Source of the DNA: a bacterium D16-51 | GTDB taxonomy: Bacteria > Bacillota > Clostridia > Lachnospirales > Lachnospiraceae | DNA: 64,000 bases | Reading direction: 5' to 3' | Assembly: GCA_003612285.1 (NCBI GenBank) | Contig: RAYE01000012.1 | Span: forward strand, 1-64,000 | In this document: piece after piece, positions 36,047 through 44,109 of the stretch | How positions within the stretch are numbered: the stretch's first letter is position 1 | How the letters are laid out: each line of letters begins with the position of its first letter | Program-made: the position numbers and the translations under genes | The notes under the pieces: model-generated | Seen by the model: only the letters and a program-made list of their open reading frames with translations | Told to the model about the DNA's origin: nothing | Databases searched by the model: none

Positions 36047-36074
36047 TATACCTAGTACAGCTAAGTATATTATA
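36047..36074 (-). promoter_or_regulatory. Promoter with dyad operator of the Phd-like gene
   Basis: TATACCTAG and CTAAGTATA (36047-36069) form a 9-bp dyad, one mismatch, 5-base centre. A minus-strand TATAAT (36069-36074) abuts it; the -35 is poor. This placement suits autorepression by the antitoxin. Confidence 0.5.
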
Positions 36075-36299
36075 TGTAATTTTTATAGTATTACTAAGCC
36101 TTTGTAATATCTTTTGCTTATGTTAGATAAAACAGCAAGTAAAGCTTCCTGACCTATTACCTTTAATGTATTTTTAACTGCAAAATATAAAATACATAAG
36201 ACTATTGGACGTATATAGACTAAAAACATATTCATTAAGTATCACTTTAGACAAACATTTAAACAGATATATCTATATGGAAATGTTGGGAAATTAACA

Positions 36300-37415
36300 T
36301 TATTCTATATGTACATAATAAAAATTATTAATAAGTATATCTTTTATCTTCTTTTTGTCTAGCTTTGGTAAATCATCCTCTGAAACCAGCGAAAAGGATT
36401 CTTCTAAAGGTATTTTTTTTATTAGATGTGACCAATATTTAGTTAACATAGATCTGCTTTGTATCTCGCGGAATCCTTCTTCGATATTGGACAACTTATT
36501 AATCTGCAAGGTTAACAATAATATTTCCATCCGTAACACCGAAAAATACATTGACCGTGATGCATCATGGGTTTCATCTCCAAAAAACAATTTATTTTCC
36601 TTTATGTCACTACGAATTGCTTCCTGAAGAATCAGATAATTTAATGCTGCTGATATAGCACGTATCGATTCTTCTGGCGCTTCATAATGTTCCAATAGTA
36701 ATTTTAACCCTTGGAAATCACAATAACATTCTTCAACCAGATGCTGGTATTTTTTGCTGTTTTTAACACCATTCCAATATTCTTCCATGTTAGCTGGACA
36801 AACATCCATAAAATATCCATACCTCATTTTAGCAAATTCTTCAAAAGAATAATCTTTAATGACTCTGTCTGTTAAAACAGCCATACATGCATTAACAAAT
36901 TTATAATAGTCTTCTGGTATACCTGTTGCATGATATGCTGCAATGGATAAATGCCCCAGTTCATGCCCAATTAAAAAATATGATTGTAATGATATCATTT
37001 GACGGACTTTATGGCATTCATTTACTTCATCCTCAAACGAATAATTCAATTGGCGGTATTTTCCAGAAAAATATAGGCTCCGAGCCAGGTCATTATTTAG
37101 AATCAGCTCCTCTCCAATTAATTTATAAAAGAGTTTTTCCATATCATGTTCATCTTTTCCTGCGAAAATAATGCTATCATAAATATATAATGCTTCTAAA
37201 AGACAACAATCATAAATCAAATAAGGTTTTTTCCGTAAATAAAATGCGTTCAGGTTTCGTGTTAGTGTTTCACAATATATCACCTCTGGTATCTGAATCT
37301 GTAAATCATTACAACATGTTCCCACAATATCAGTAATTTGCGGCAAATGTTTTAATTCTCTCCTACAACAACGGTCAGCTATCTTTCTTGCAATAATTTC
37401 CTCAACCGGAAACAT
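36300..37415 (-). CDS. HExxH metallopeptidase-like protein of possible conflict system
   Basis: A 371-residue soluble, helical protein that I cannot assign to a named family. The middle has a zincin motif, SYFLIGHELGHLSIAAYH (near 150-165), and a downstream acidic motif HLVEECYCDFQGLKLLLEHY (near 225-245) that could provide the third zinc ligand. That layout resembles ImmA/Lit-type peptidases of phage-defence and toxin systems. The gene starts 3 bases after a small membrane protein gene, with GGAGAATAGGAT overlapping that gene's end. Both are clearly more AT-rich than the neighbouring core genes, which suggests acquisition. Peptidase activity is inferred from the motif only. Confidence 0.7.
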   Translation of the reverse strand: MFPVEEIIARKIADRCCRRELKHLPQITDIVGTCCNDLQIQIPEVIYCETLTRNLNAFYLRKKPYLIYDCCLLEALYIYDSIIFAGKDEHDMEKLFYKLIGEELILNNDLARSLYFSGKYRQLNYSFEDEVNECHKVRQMISLQSYFLIGHELGHLSIAAYHATGIPEDYYKFVNACMAVLTDRVIKDYSFEEFAKMRYGYFMDVCPANMEEYWNGVKNSKKYQHLVEECYCDFQGLKLLLEHYEAPEESIRAISAALNYLILQEAIRSDIKENKLFFGDETHDASRSMYFSVLRMEILLLTLQINKLSNIEEGFREIQSRSMLTKYWSHLIKKIPLEESFSLVSEDDLPKLDKKKIKDILINNFYYVHIE

Positions 37416-37418
37416 ATC

Positions 37419-37772
37419 CTATTCTCCTTGGCCAGCATCAGAATCAAGAGTTCCTTCTAATTTCTCATTTGTCTCCATTTCCATTTTATCTGTCAATATT
37501 TTAGCAATTAACTCTTGTGAAACATTATTAATTTCAATTTTTTGACCATCAATCTTAAGCGAAGAAATTTTCCTTTGTTTTATCAAAGTCTTAATAATTG
37601 GTACAACAATAGCAATTATATTAAATGTTAAGCTTATATATAATTCGATGATGGTTAAATCCCCATTAAAACTCTTTTCTGTAATCAAATCAATATCATC
37701 ATTTAGTTCTGATAATTCAATTAGTTCTGAGACATATTCCAGTTCATCTGTTTCTATTTCAATTTTATGCAT
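37419..37772 (-). CDS. Small single-span membrane protein paired with the metallopeptidase
   Basis: A 117-residue protein. An acidic N-terminal strand region (residues 1-45) leads to one membrane segment (LTFNIIAIVVPIIKTLI, about 48-65), then RKISSLKIDGQKIEINNVSQ and a helix. This plan resembles the EACC1-type adaptor of effector-associated conflict systems, which has a short soluble part, one span and a terminal strand-helix unit. The resemblance is by eye. AAAGAGGAAGGATAATT precedes the ATG. It is the first gene of a two-gene operon and may anchor or sense for its partner. Confidence 0.6.
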   Translation of the reverse strand: MHKIEIETDELEYVSELIELSELNDDIDLITEKSFNGDLTIIELYISLTFNIIAIVVPIIKTLIKQRKISSLKIDGQKIEINNVSQELIAKILTDKMEMETNEKLEGTLDSDAGQGE

Positions 37773-37906
37773 AATTATCCTTCCTCTTTAATTCACAATT
37801 TTTTCTAACCACAGTATCCTAAAGTATTTTCACATCGTATTGCATTTACCACAAATTTTTCTTGTTTTCCTTTACGGCATTACCACAACATTAAAAGAGC
37901 CAGGCA

Positions 37907-37940
37907 GGGGACTTATTTAATGAGGGTAAAATAAGTCCCT
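37907..37940. terminator. Hairpin at the end of the antitoxin remnant
   Basis: GGGGACTTATTT and AAATAAGTCCCT pair around a short loop. It covers the last codons of the antitoxin remnant and may end its transcript. Confidence 0.5.
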
Positions 37941-38161
37941 ATGTGTACCTGTCCCGATTAATTTTAAAATCATTGCTATGTATGTGGTCTGGTTTGGCTC
38001 GTCAAGACAGACTTCAAAAGGAAGCCCATTATAATGTATAGCCTGACGGTAAAAAATTCCCGTCGCTGTACTTAAATCCATTCCCAGGGATCTAAAAAGA
38101 GCAGCGGCTTGTTCTTCAATTCTGGTTCTATTCTCAAAGTCATATTTCTTTTATTCGCCAT
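37917..38161 (-). pseudogene. RelB/DinJ-family antitoxin, frameshifted
   Basis: On the minus strand an ATG at 38161 begins ANKRNMTLRIEPELK, the classic RelB/DinJ N-terminus. The reading frame then shifts by one base near 38115 and continues as EQAAALFRSLGMDLSTATGI and FYRQAIHYNGLPFEVCLDEP, a standard RelB/DinJ body, to a stop at 37917. A single-base change separates the frames, so the gene is broken. No RelE/YafQ toxin is present nearby. The gene is too short and split to be detected as one frame. Confidence 0.8.
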
Positions 38162-38162
38162 A
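38001..38162. other. Frameshift position within the antitoxin remnant
   Basis: Within this stretch the two frames of the RelB/DinJ remnant meet near 38115. No separate gene is present, and plus-strand frames here are shadows. Confidence 0.4.
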
Positions 38163-38229
38163 CAAAGCACTCTTTCTTTCATGTTAGCCTGCACTATTAT
38201 TATATACAATATTCATTTGCCTTGCAAAT

Positions 38230-38830
38230 TCATCGCACATTATTTTCCTTTTCCGAAGTACCTTCTTCCACTACTGTATTTTCACCTATCCCATCTTCCT
38301 CTACAATTTTAAGCCCAAGCGTTCCATCAGGATCAAGAATTTTAATCTTCTCCTCGTTCTTTTCTGTTTCCGTTAAAACCTTTTCCTTTCCGGGGCCATC
38401 TTTCATTACGGTATTTTTTTCTACCGCCTTTGCCTTAGGTGTGTACTATTAACTCTAAATCATTTTCTCGAATATCAAAACTGCCGCCTGTCCTGCTATT
38501 TTCTAAATTAATATACAATGGTTTCTCTTCCAAATCTCCTCCGCCGATAAAAAGTTTCCATTGCGGCTCTATCTCATAACAGCGTATATAAAGGCCACTA
38601 CCCCCTTCTTTATATTGATACTTTTCAAAATCATCCCATGAAAGCTCCTGTTTTTTCTTTGATAAACGAATAACATCGTCTAATGTAATCTGTTGTAACA
38701 TTTCTGTTTGTCCACCATGCACTTGAACCCATGAGTTACGCAGTTCTCCTGCTAAAACAGTACAACCTCCTGCAATAAGCATAACAATAACCCTTGCTGC
38801 ATTGTCAATTTTCAATCTATGCTGATACAT
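38230..38830 (-). pseudogene. Membrane-anchored unknown protein, probably frameshifted
   Basis: An intact 131-codon frame (38830-38435) starts after AAGGAGATAAA. It encodes an N-terminal membrane anchor (ARVIVMLIAGGCTVLAGEL) and a soluble part ending ENDLELIVHT. Directly after its stop, another frame stays open for about 68 codons (KAKAVEKNTVMKDGPGKEKV... to a stop at 38230), Lys/Glu-rich, with no start of its own. The simplest reading is one longer protein broken by a frameshift near 38435. The alternative is an intact short protein. No family recognised. A 161-bp repeat lies 10 bases upstream of the start, directly beside the ribosome site. Confidence 0.5.
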
Positions 38831-38839
38831 TTTATCTCC

Positions 38840-39000
38840 TTAAGAACTGTTAAGAATTAATTTGAACAACTTGCTTGCCTGTTTTTCCAATCGCTACATC
38901 AAAAAGCCTCGCCGTAGCCCACTACACCTGCGTTTTTTTCTTTGCGCTTGAAAAAACATCGTTCGTAACTTGTTCATTTAATTTCTTAACAGTTCCTTAA
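38840..39000. mobile_element. 161-bp inverted-repeat element, AACTGT family
   Basis: The left end TTAAGAACTGTTAAGAATTA and the right end (CTTAACAGTTCCTTAA) are imperfect ~30-bp inverted repeats. Internal CATCAAAAAGCCTCGCCGTA is shared with 63451-63532 and 63928-63945. It has no gene and lies next to the ribosome site of the 38830 gene. A further TTACAGTTCCTTAA follows at 39005. Confidence 0.7.
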
Positions 39001-39085
39001 TTCTTTACAGTTCCTTAACAAAGGGTAAACGTTTCCCTTTTCCTGTGAAAATCTATGAATCATATAGCAGCATATGTATTCTCTA

Positions 39086-39273
39086 GTTACTATTCACGGT
39101 CATCTCTGGAAAAAGACTAAAATCGTTGTGCTTGCACATAAGATTTAGCCCTTTTCCAGAAATTGACTGTAAAGGCTGTTCTTTTTTCATAAGATAGACA
39201 AATTTGCATAGCAATGACCTATGCCGAAGACAGAGGGTCTATCGCATGAAAAAGAATGGCCGTGAATAGTAAC
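39086..39273. mobile_element. 188-bp GTTAC-end element with 8-bp target duplication
   Basis: It starts GTTACTATTCACGGTCAT and ends with the complement (one mismatch over 18 bp). It is flanked by ATTCTCTA on both sides (39078-39085 and 39274-39281), a perfect 8-bp duplication that marks insertion. Two internal hairpins span about 39107-39161 and 39181-39256. It has no coding capacity. The right half recurs, truncated, at 14770-14849 and 53867-53935. Confidence 0.85.
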
Positions 39274-39346
39274 ATTCTCTAGCATATGCTGCCATACAAC
39301 TTACTGGTTACGATTCACACTCTTTTAAACAAAAACAAGAATCCAA

Positions 39347-39979
39347 TTATTTCATATTTAATTCCACTTCCTGCTTATCAACAGCCTTTTTAGTTACCTG
39401 TTCCATATACGTTTCCCATTCCTTTTCATCCACTTCAGTTTCCTGCGTTACCCTGTCTTTCTCGCAATACTGCTCCTTCAAACTCTGCTGGTAAGCCAGA
39501 ATCGTCCCTTTGATTAGATTCCTTTCCCTCACATATTCCCAATATGCGTCCTCATCCTCAAAAGCGCTAATTAACTCCTGGACTACATCTGCATTTTCAG
39601 ATGCTTCCACTACCTCTTTTAATTCTGCCATTTCCTTGTCAAGTTCCGCATCACTTATCTGGAATCCATTTTTAACTGCTTCCTCATACAACGCCTTCTC
39701 TTCAATCAATTCCTGTACAGCATCTTCCTCACTGAGCACATTTTTACTATACTTTGACAGCTCGCATCTTATATTTACTTCCTTCTGGCTGACTGCAATA
39801 TTTTTCCCTTCCGCAACAATACGGCTATCACTTTCTTTTAACTCATTCTCCAAAACCGTACCAACTTTTTTATATGTTGACTCTGCACCAGCTTTGTCTG
39901 CCTGTTTCCATGCACCTGCCAAGGTAATCGGCAAAATACATCCTGCTGCTAATAAACCATATACTATTTTGTTTTTCAT
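39347..39979 (-). CDS. Secreted SurA-N-like protein
   Basis: A 210-residue protein with a signal peptide (KIVYGLLAAGCILPITLAGA) and a helical body. The region about 75-150 (EEDAVQELIEEKALYEEAVK, FQISDAELDKEMAELK, FEDEDAYWEYVRERNLIK) matches the SurA N-terminal chaperone domain found in extracellular peptidyl-prolyl isomerases. There is no parvulin catalytic domain, so it may be a truncated relative or a chaperone alone. GGGGGAGAGAATA precedes the ATG. It follows a broken secreted-protein gene on the same strand. Confidence 0.75.
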   Translation of the reverse strand: MKNKIVYGLLAAGCILPITLAGAWKQADKAGAESTYKKVGTVLENELKESDSRIVAEGKNIAVSQKEVNIRCELSKYSKNVLSEEDAVQELIEEKALYEEAVKNGFQISDAELDKEMAELKEVVEASENADVVQELISAFEDEDAYWEYVRERNLIKGTILAYQQSLKEQYCEKDRVTQETEVDEKEWETYMEQVTKKAVDKQEVELNMK

Positions 39980-39995
39980 TATTCTCTCCCCCTTT

Positions 39996-40519
39996 TTATA
40001 GCCCTAAAGACATTTTAATCTTTCCAGATTGATATGGCTGCAGTACAAAGCTATCATTTCCTATAGAAAAACTCATTTGTGCATAATAAGTGTTATTTTT
40101 CTGATATTGGACACTTGTACTGCTATGCTGTGAAAAGAGAACCTTTGTTTCTTTAGATACTATATAATCTTGAAATTTCCAGTCAGAAAATGATTTATAA
40201 ACATTCCCCGCAGAGGTAAAATGTTTTGGAAATGTTACATTACGTGCATTAATGCTGGCATTACCGATAACTGTCATTCCCAAAAGCCTGACCGTTCCGT
40301 ATATTTGACTTTATTCCCCTCTGTTGCATAAGATTCTCTTATATTCCCTTCCACTGTAACCCCACAAACTGCGCCACTTGTATCTACAAATGAATAACTC
40401 TTTTTAAATGGCTGCTTTTTTTGTGTAGCCGCACTGGCACTGGTAGCTGGGAACTCAAATATTACTCCTGCTAAACAAATCATTAATACTAAATATTCAG
40501 TCACATTTTTAAACTTCAT
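39996..40519 (-). pseudogene. Secreted protein interrupted by a frameshift
   Basis: The first frame (from the ATG at 40519, after GGAGGGAGAGACA) encodes a signal peptide (LVLMICLAGVIFEFPATSAS) and ends after KVKYTERSGFWE. The second continues without a gap as RLLGMTVIGNASINARNVTF... to 39996. A small insertion or deletion near 40280-40290 (ACGGAACGG looks duplicated) explains the split. Together they give about 170 residues of a beta-rich secreted protein of unknown family. A genuine programmed frameshift cannot be excluded, but the slippery heptamer is missing. Confidence 0.65.
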
Positions 40520-40749
40520 TGTCTCTCCCTCCAATAAATATTATTTTATCCTATGCTGCTTCTTTTAAAACATACTTAAACAACTTTTCACATATTTAAT
40601 CACCTCCACATCAAAATTTGTATTTAATATTTCATTACAAAAACCTCTTTCACCTCCCTTCCCTAACTATAACGATATTAAAACGCCATTTGTTACACTT
40701 CTTAGTAAATTTTTGAAAAAATATTTACTAAACTTTCTACCCCCTTAAT

Positions 40750-41190
40750 TTAAAAATATGTTTTTGTTGATGAAGTGACAGTTTTTATCTCTTTACTATT
40801 ATCCTTTTGATAATATGTAACGGTTGCCTGCACTCTATAATTTCCTTTCGATGACAAAGAATATGTTTTCGCAAAATTCAATGACAAAGCTTCTGTTGCT
40901 TTTTCCCACGATTGAACATCTTTCCATTTGCCATTCTCATTTTTTTGCAACTTCACTGTTATGCCAATCTTCTTTACATCATTCTGCCCAGACGCATACA
41001 CCCTCACTTCTGCAACCTTTCCAGAAATTGTCAATCCTGCTATCTGTTTTGCACCTATTAACGATTGTACAATAATTTCCTCTCCAGCTTTTTCGTCCAC
41101 CTCCTTTGCCGCTGCATAATTTCCTGGCAATAACATAGCAGTTCCCATTGCTGCCATTGTCAGATAAAATATCATTTTTCGGTTTCTCAT
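40750..41190 (-). CDS. Small secreted beta-sandwich protein
   Basis: A 146-residue protein with a signal peptide (MIFYLTMAAMGTAMLLPGNYAAA) and a body of alternating strands (LTISGKVAEVRVYASG, IGITVKLQKNENGKWKDVQS, GNYRVQATVTYYQK). It ends TVTSSTKTYF, like small surface or adhesion-linked Ig-like proteins of gut Firmicutes. AAAGGAGGGTTTTTATT precedes the ATG at 41190; the longer frame lacks a site. It sits downstream of a sigma/anti-sigma-like pair on the same strand and may be its target. Function unknown. Confidence 0.68.
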   Translation of the reverse strand: MRNRKMIFYLTMAAMGTAMLLPGNYAAAKEVDEKAGEEIIVQSLIGAKQIAGLTISGKVAEVRVYASGQNDVKKIGITVKLQKNENGKWKDVQSWEKATEALSLNFAKTYSLSSKGNYRVQATVTYYQKDNSKEIKTVTSSTKTYF

Positions 41191-41259
41191 AATAAAAACC
41201 CTCCTTTCATTAACTATAACGAATGAAAAGAGGGTTTTGTTACACATTTAATAATATTT

Positions 41260-41967
41260 TTATTTTTCTTCATACAAACTTTCCGCCATATATAACACTT
41301 CCTTTACTTCTACTCCTGTAAAAGTAACCATATTTTCAAAAACATCATCATTCCACATCAATATAATTGTACCATCTTCCTTATAACAAAGCTTTGCCTC
41401 AAATGCCGCCACTGACACCCTATCTACTTTAACAAATTCATTATCGCGAAGTTCTATATTATCTTCATTAATTTCTATCGAGCTGAAAAGTATCATTCCC
41501 TTTTCATTTTCTGTTTTCCAAGTCGTATCATATACCTTAAACAAATTTGTATTAATATCCTTATATGCCAATTCAAACCCTTCCGGCACATATGTCGGTA
41601 TCATATGTTTCCTGATAACCCCTTTTTCCTCTGCCCCATCTTTCTTCTGGAACTGTACTTTATCCATATCCCCCTGGTTTACAATAAATTCCTTCCAGGG
41701 ATTCATGCCAAAATATTTTGCGCTGATATGGGAAGCTCCCGCTAGGATAATACCGCAGACAAACAGGATAGAAGCTGCCTTGGCAATTTTCCCTCCCAGC
41801 GCTGCATGGCGGCCATACCGTTTCTGGTTTTTTATCAGGCGCTGCATCTTCTTTTCAAAAGCAGGGGAAAAGATATGTTCTGGCTGATTGTCATATTTTT
41901 TACAATACGCATCTAACTGAACGTCAGAATATTCTTCCAAAACCCTCCTCATTTCACTATCATCCAT
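41260..41967 (-). CDS. Membrane anti-sigma-like protein (DUF4367-like)
   Basis: A 235-residue single-span protein. The N-terminal ~55 residues are cytoplasmic and helical. The membrane segment is KAASILFVCGIILAGASHIS (about 62-80). The outer domain (about 90-235) has the DUF4367-like PTYVPEGFELAYKD and later MILFSSIEINEDN strands. The ATG directly abuts the stop of the sigma-factor frame (TAGATG), the usual arrangement of a sigma factor with its membrane-bound inhibitor. Because that sigma gene contains a stop codon, the inhibitor may have lost its partner. Confidence 0.72.
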   Translation of the reverse strand: MDDSEMRRVLEEYSDVQLDAYCKKYDNQPEHIFSPAFEKKMQRLIKNQKRYGRHAALGGKIAKAASILFVCGIILAGASHISAKYFGMNPWKEFIVNQGDMDKVQFQKKDGAEEKGVIRKHMIPTYVPEGFELAYKDINTNLFKVYDTTWKTENEKGMILFSSIEINEDNIELRDNEFVKVDRVSVAAFEAKLCYKEDGTIILMWNDDVFENMVTFTGVEVKEVLYMAESLYEEK

Positions 41968-42513
41968 CTAATCTCCCCGATTCTGCCCATCTTTCAGAAA
42001 CTTCCAGGCTGCAAGCTTTTTTTCTAATTCCTTCTTTGCGCGGCTCAGGGTTACCCTGACTGTTCCTTCCCTTTTCTTTAAAAAGGCGGCAATCTCACGG
42101 TTGCTGAACCCATGCACATATTTTAACTGCAAAATATGTGCTTACTCTGGCTTCAGCCCTTTTATTGCCTCAAACACTCTATCCTGCACCGCGTCTTCCG
42201 TACAGGCCTCTTCCTCTAACTGTTCTTCTTCGAACAGAACCAACTCTTTTCCTGTCCACTTACGGTAAATATCTATTGCGGCACTTTTCGTAGTGAGAAT
42301 GATATACTTCTTTGTTGTACTGCAGTCTATTTCACCTATTTTAGAAATATTTTTTACCAGACGGCAGAACGCCTCCTGCACCGCATCTTCTGCCAGGCCC
42401 GCGTCACCCAGAATATCCTTTGCTATCCAATACATTAAATTTCTGTAAGAATAATATATTGCTTCAAATTTACTTTTATCCTCTGGGCTTTCAAGCACCA
42501 TCAAAAACAGCAT
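41968..42513 (-). pseudogene. ECF sigma factor with in-frame ochre stop
   Basis: Codons 1-123 encode sigma-70 region 2 (YRNLMYWIAKDILGDAGLAE, DAVQEAFCRLVKNI). A TAA at 42142-42144 interrupts the frame after GLKPE. The same frame then continues for 57 codons as region 4 (LQLKYVHGFSNREIAAFLKK, then EGTVRVTLSRAKKELEKKL) to a stop at 41968. One base change thus separates an intact 181-residue ECF sigma factor from this pseudogene. GAGGGAGTGGC precedes the ATG. The anti-sigma-like gene begins at the next base. Without region 4 the product could not recognise a -35 element. Confidence 0.85.
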
Positions 42514-42570
42514 GCCACTCCCTCATTTCCCCTATTTTTTCTTCTGTCCCTATAAAACCGTTTTAACCCC

Positions 42571-44028
42571 TTATTTTATCCTGATACGGTATACAACAGG
42601 CTTGTCGCTCTTTACAAATGGTGCATGGATTATCATTTTATCTGCTTCCCTTGTATATTCCGTCTTTTCTTCATAGCCAAGTACACTAAACTCTGTAATA
42701 ATCGCATGGAAATCCTTGCTATCCTCACCCATGCAGTTTACTACGATATCTTCCCCCTCCTGTTTCATTGGAATAACGTAAATGCAGTCCCCTTTACAGG
42801 TAAAACGGATATCGGTAGAATCAAAATCTTTACGCCCCTCCTCTGAGAACATGCCTTCCACAACTTCTGTGCTTCCTTCCGCCTGTACGCGCCAAGGATG
42901 GGTATCATAGATTGCTTCACCATTCACATCCATCCATCCGCCGATTTCTTCCAAAAGCTTTACTTCTTCTTCACAAATCGTCCCGTCTGCCTTTGGCCCG
43001 ACATTCAAAAGAAGGCATCCGTTTTTACTGACAATATCTACCAAATCCTGCAAAATATCTTTGGATGTCTTAAAACGGTTCTGCTCTGTATAGCACCAGG
43101 AATTAAATGCCATAGAAGTATCTGCCTGCCAGCAGAATGGCTTTGCATTGGAAAAATGCCCCCGTTCCATATCAAAAATACCCGTCCCAAGCATCATTGC
43201 ATCATGCTTATAGGAAATTGCAACTTCTTTCCCCCACTCAAGCCCGCGGTTATAATAATATGCCGCAAATTTTTTCAGGTATGGCTTTACGGAATCATGC
43301 TGAATCCACCAGTCAAAGTAAACCATGGACGGCTGGTATTTCTCCACCAGTTCAACATTGCGCGCCAGCCAGTCCTCCAAAAAATCCTGTGGAGGGTCCG
43401 GACTGAATAAATCCTGGTTGTCCGGCTCCGGCATAGATGGATAATAAAAATCCCCAAGCTTTAAAGGCTCCTTTACGTCACTGTCAAACTCTTTGCCATG
43501 CCCAAAGAAAAAGGCATGCTCCACCCTATGGTTTGACTCGCAGAACACAAGTCCCTCCTCCTGGATTGCTTCTTTTAACTCCCCAAGCACATCCCGTTTC
43601 ATGGCCATATTTTTTACATTCCATTCACTGATTTCAGAATCATACATCTGGAATCCATCATGATGCTCTGCAACCGGCATGACATAACGCGCACCTGCTT
43701 TTTTAAATAACTTTACCCACTCCTTTGGATTAAACCTTGGCGCAGTAAACATCGGGATAAAATCTTTGTAGCCAAATTCTGTATGTTCCCCAAAAGTCTT
43801 ACGGTGGTGTTCCCATTCCTCCATGCTTTGTATATACATATTCCTGGAATACCACTCATTCCGAAATGCCGGGACACTAAAAAGCCCCCAGTGGATAAAA
43901 ATACCAAACTTGGCATTCCGAAACCATTTTGGCGCCTCATAATCCGCAAATGTCAGCCAATCTGGCTTATAAGGGCCTTTTTCAATTACTTCCTCTGCAA
44001 TTTTTAAATACTTCTCCTGTACTGTCAT
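42571..44028 (-). CDS. Alpha-L-fucosidase, GH29
   Basis: A 485-residue intracellular (no signal peptide) glycoside hydrolase 29. It shows the N-terminal WFRNAKFGIFIHWGLFSVPA, EWYSRNMY, the GARYVMPVAEHHDGFQMYDS substrate-binding histidine pair, and the nucleophile Asp in SMVYFDWWIQHD (near 238). The barrel ends with CLLLNVGPKADGTI. It releases terminal fucose from host or dietary glycans, fitting a gut inhabitant. It is the last gene before the accessory region. No transporter or fucose-catabolism genes are adjacent. The ribosome site is weak. Confidence 0.93.
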   Translation of the reverse strand: MTVQEKYLKIAEEVIEKGPYKPDWLTFADYEAPKWFRNAKFGIFIHWGLFSVPAFRNEWYSRNMYIQSMEEWEHHRKTFGEHTEFGYKDFIPMFTAPRFNPKEWVKLFKKAGARYVMPVAEHHDGFQMYDSEISEWNVKNMAMKRDVLGELKEAIQEEGLVFCESNHRVEHAFFFGHGKEFDSDVKEPLKLGDFYYPSMPEPDNQDLFSPDPPQDFLEDWLARNVELVEKYQPSMVYFDWWIQHDSVKPYLKKFAAYYYNRGLEWGKEVAISYKHDAMMLGTGIFDMERGHFSNAKPFCWQADTSMAFNSWCYTEQNRFKTSKDILQDLVDIVSKNGCLLLNVGPKADGTICEEEVKLLEEIGGWMDVNGEAIYDTHPWRVQAEGSTEVVEGMFSEEGRKDFDSTDIRFTCKGDCIYVIPMKQEGEDIVVNCMGEDSKDFHAIITEFSVLGYEEKTEYTREADKMIIHAPFVKSDKPVVYRIRIK

Positions 44029-44109
44029 CTTTTCTCATACCACCCGCCGGGAGCGTCTTTTTAATCCATTTCTGACTTCCCGCCAGCAGGCAGTTTCCTC
44101 CTTCCATTT

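Noticed and set aside
36100-36299. Possible toxin gene near the Phd-like antitoxin
   Set aside because: The AT-rich gap has no frame of toxin size or composition on either strand.
42142-42144. Stop-codon recoding as selenocysteine or pyrrolysine
   Set aside because: The interrupting codon is TAA, which is not used for either; no SECIS or PYLIS-like context.
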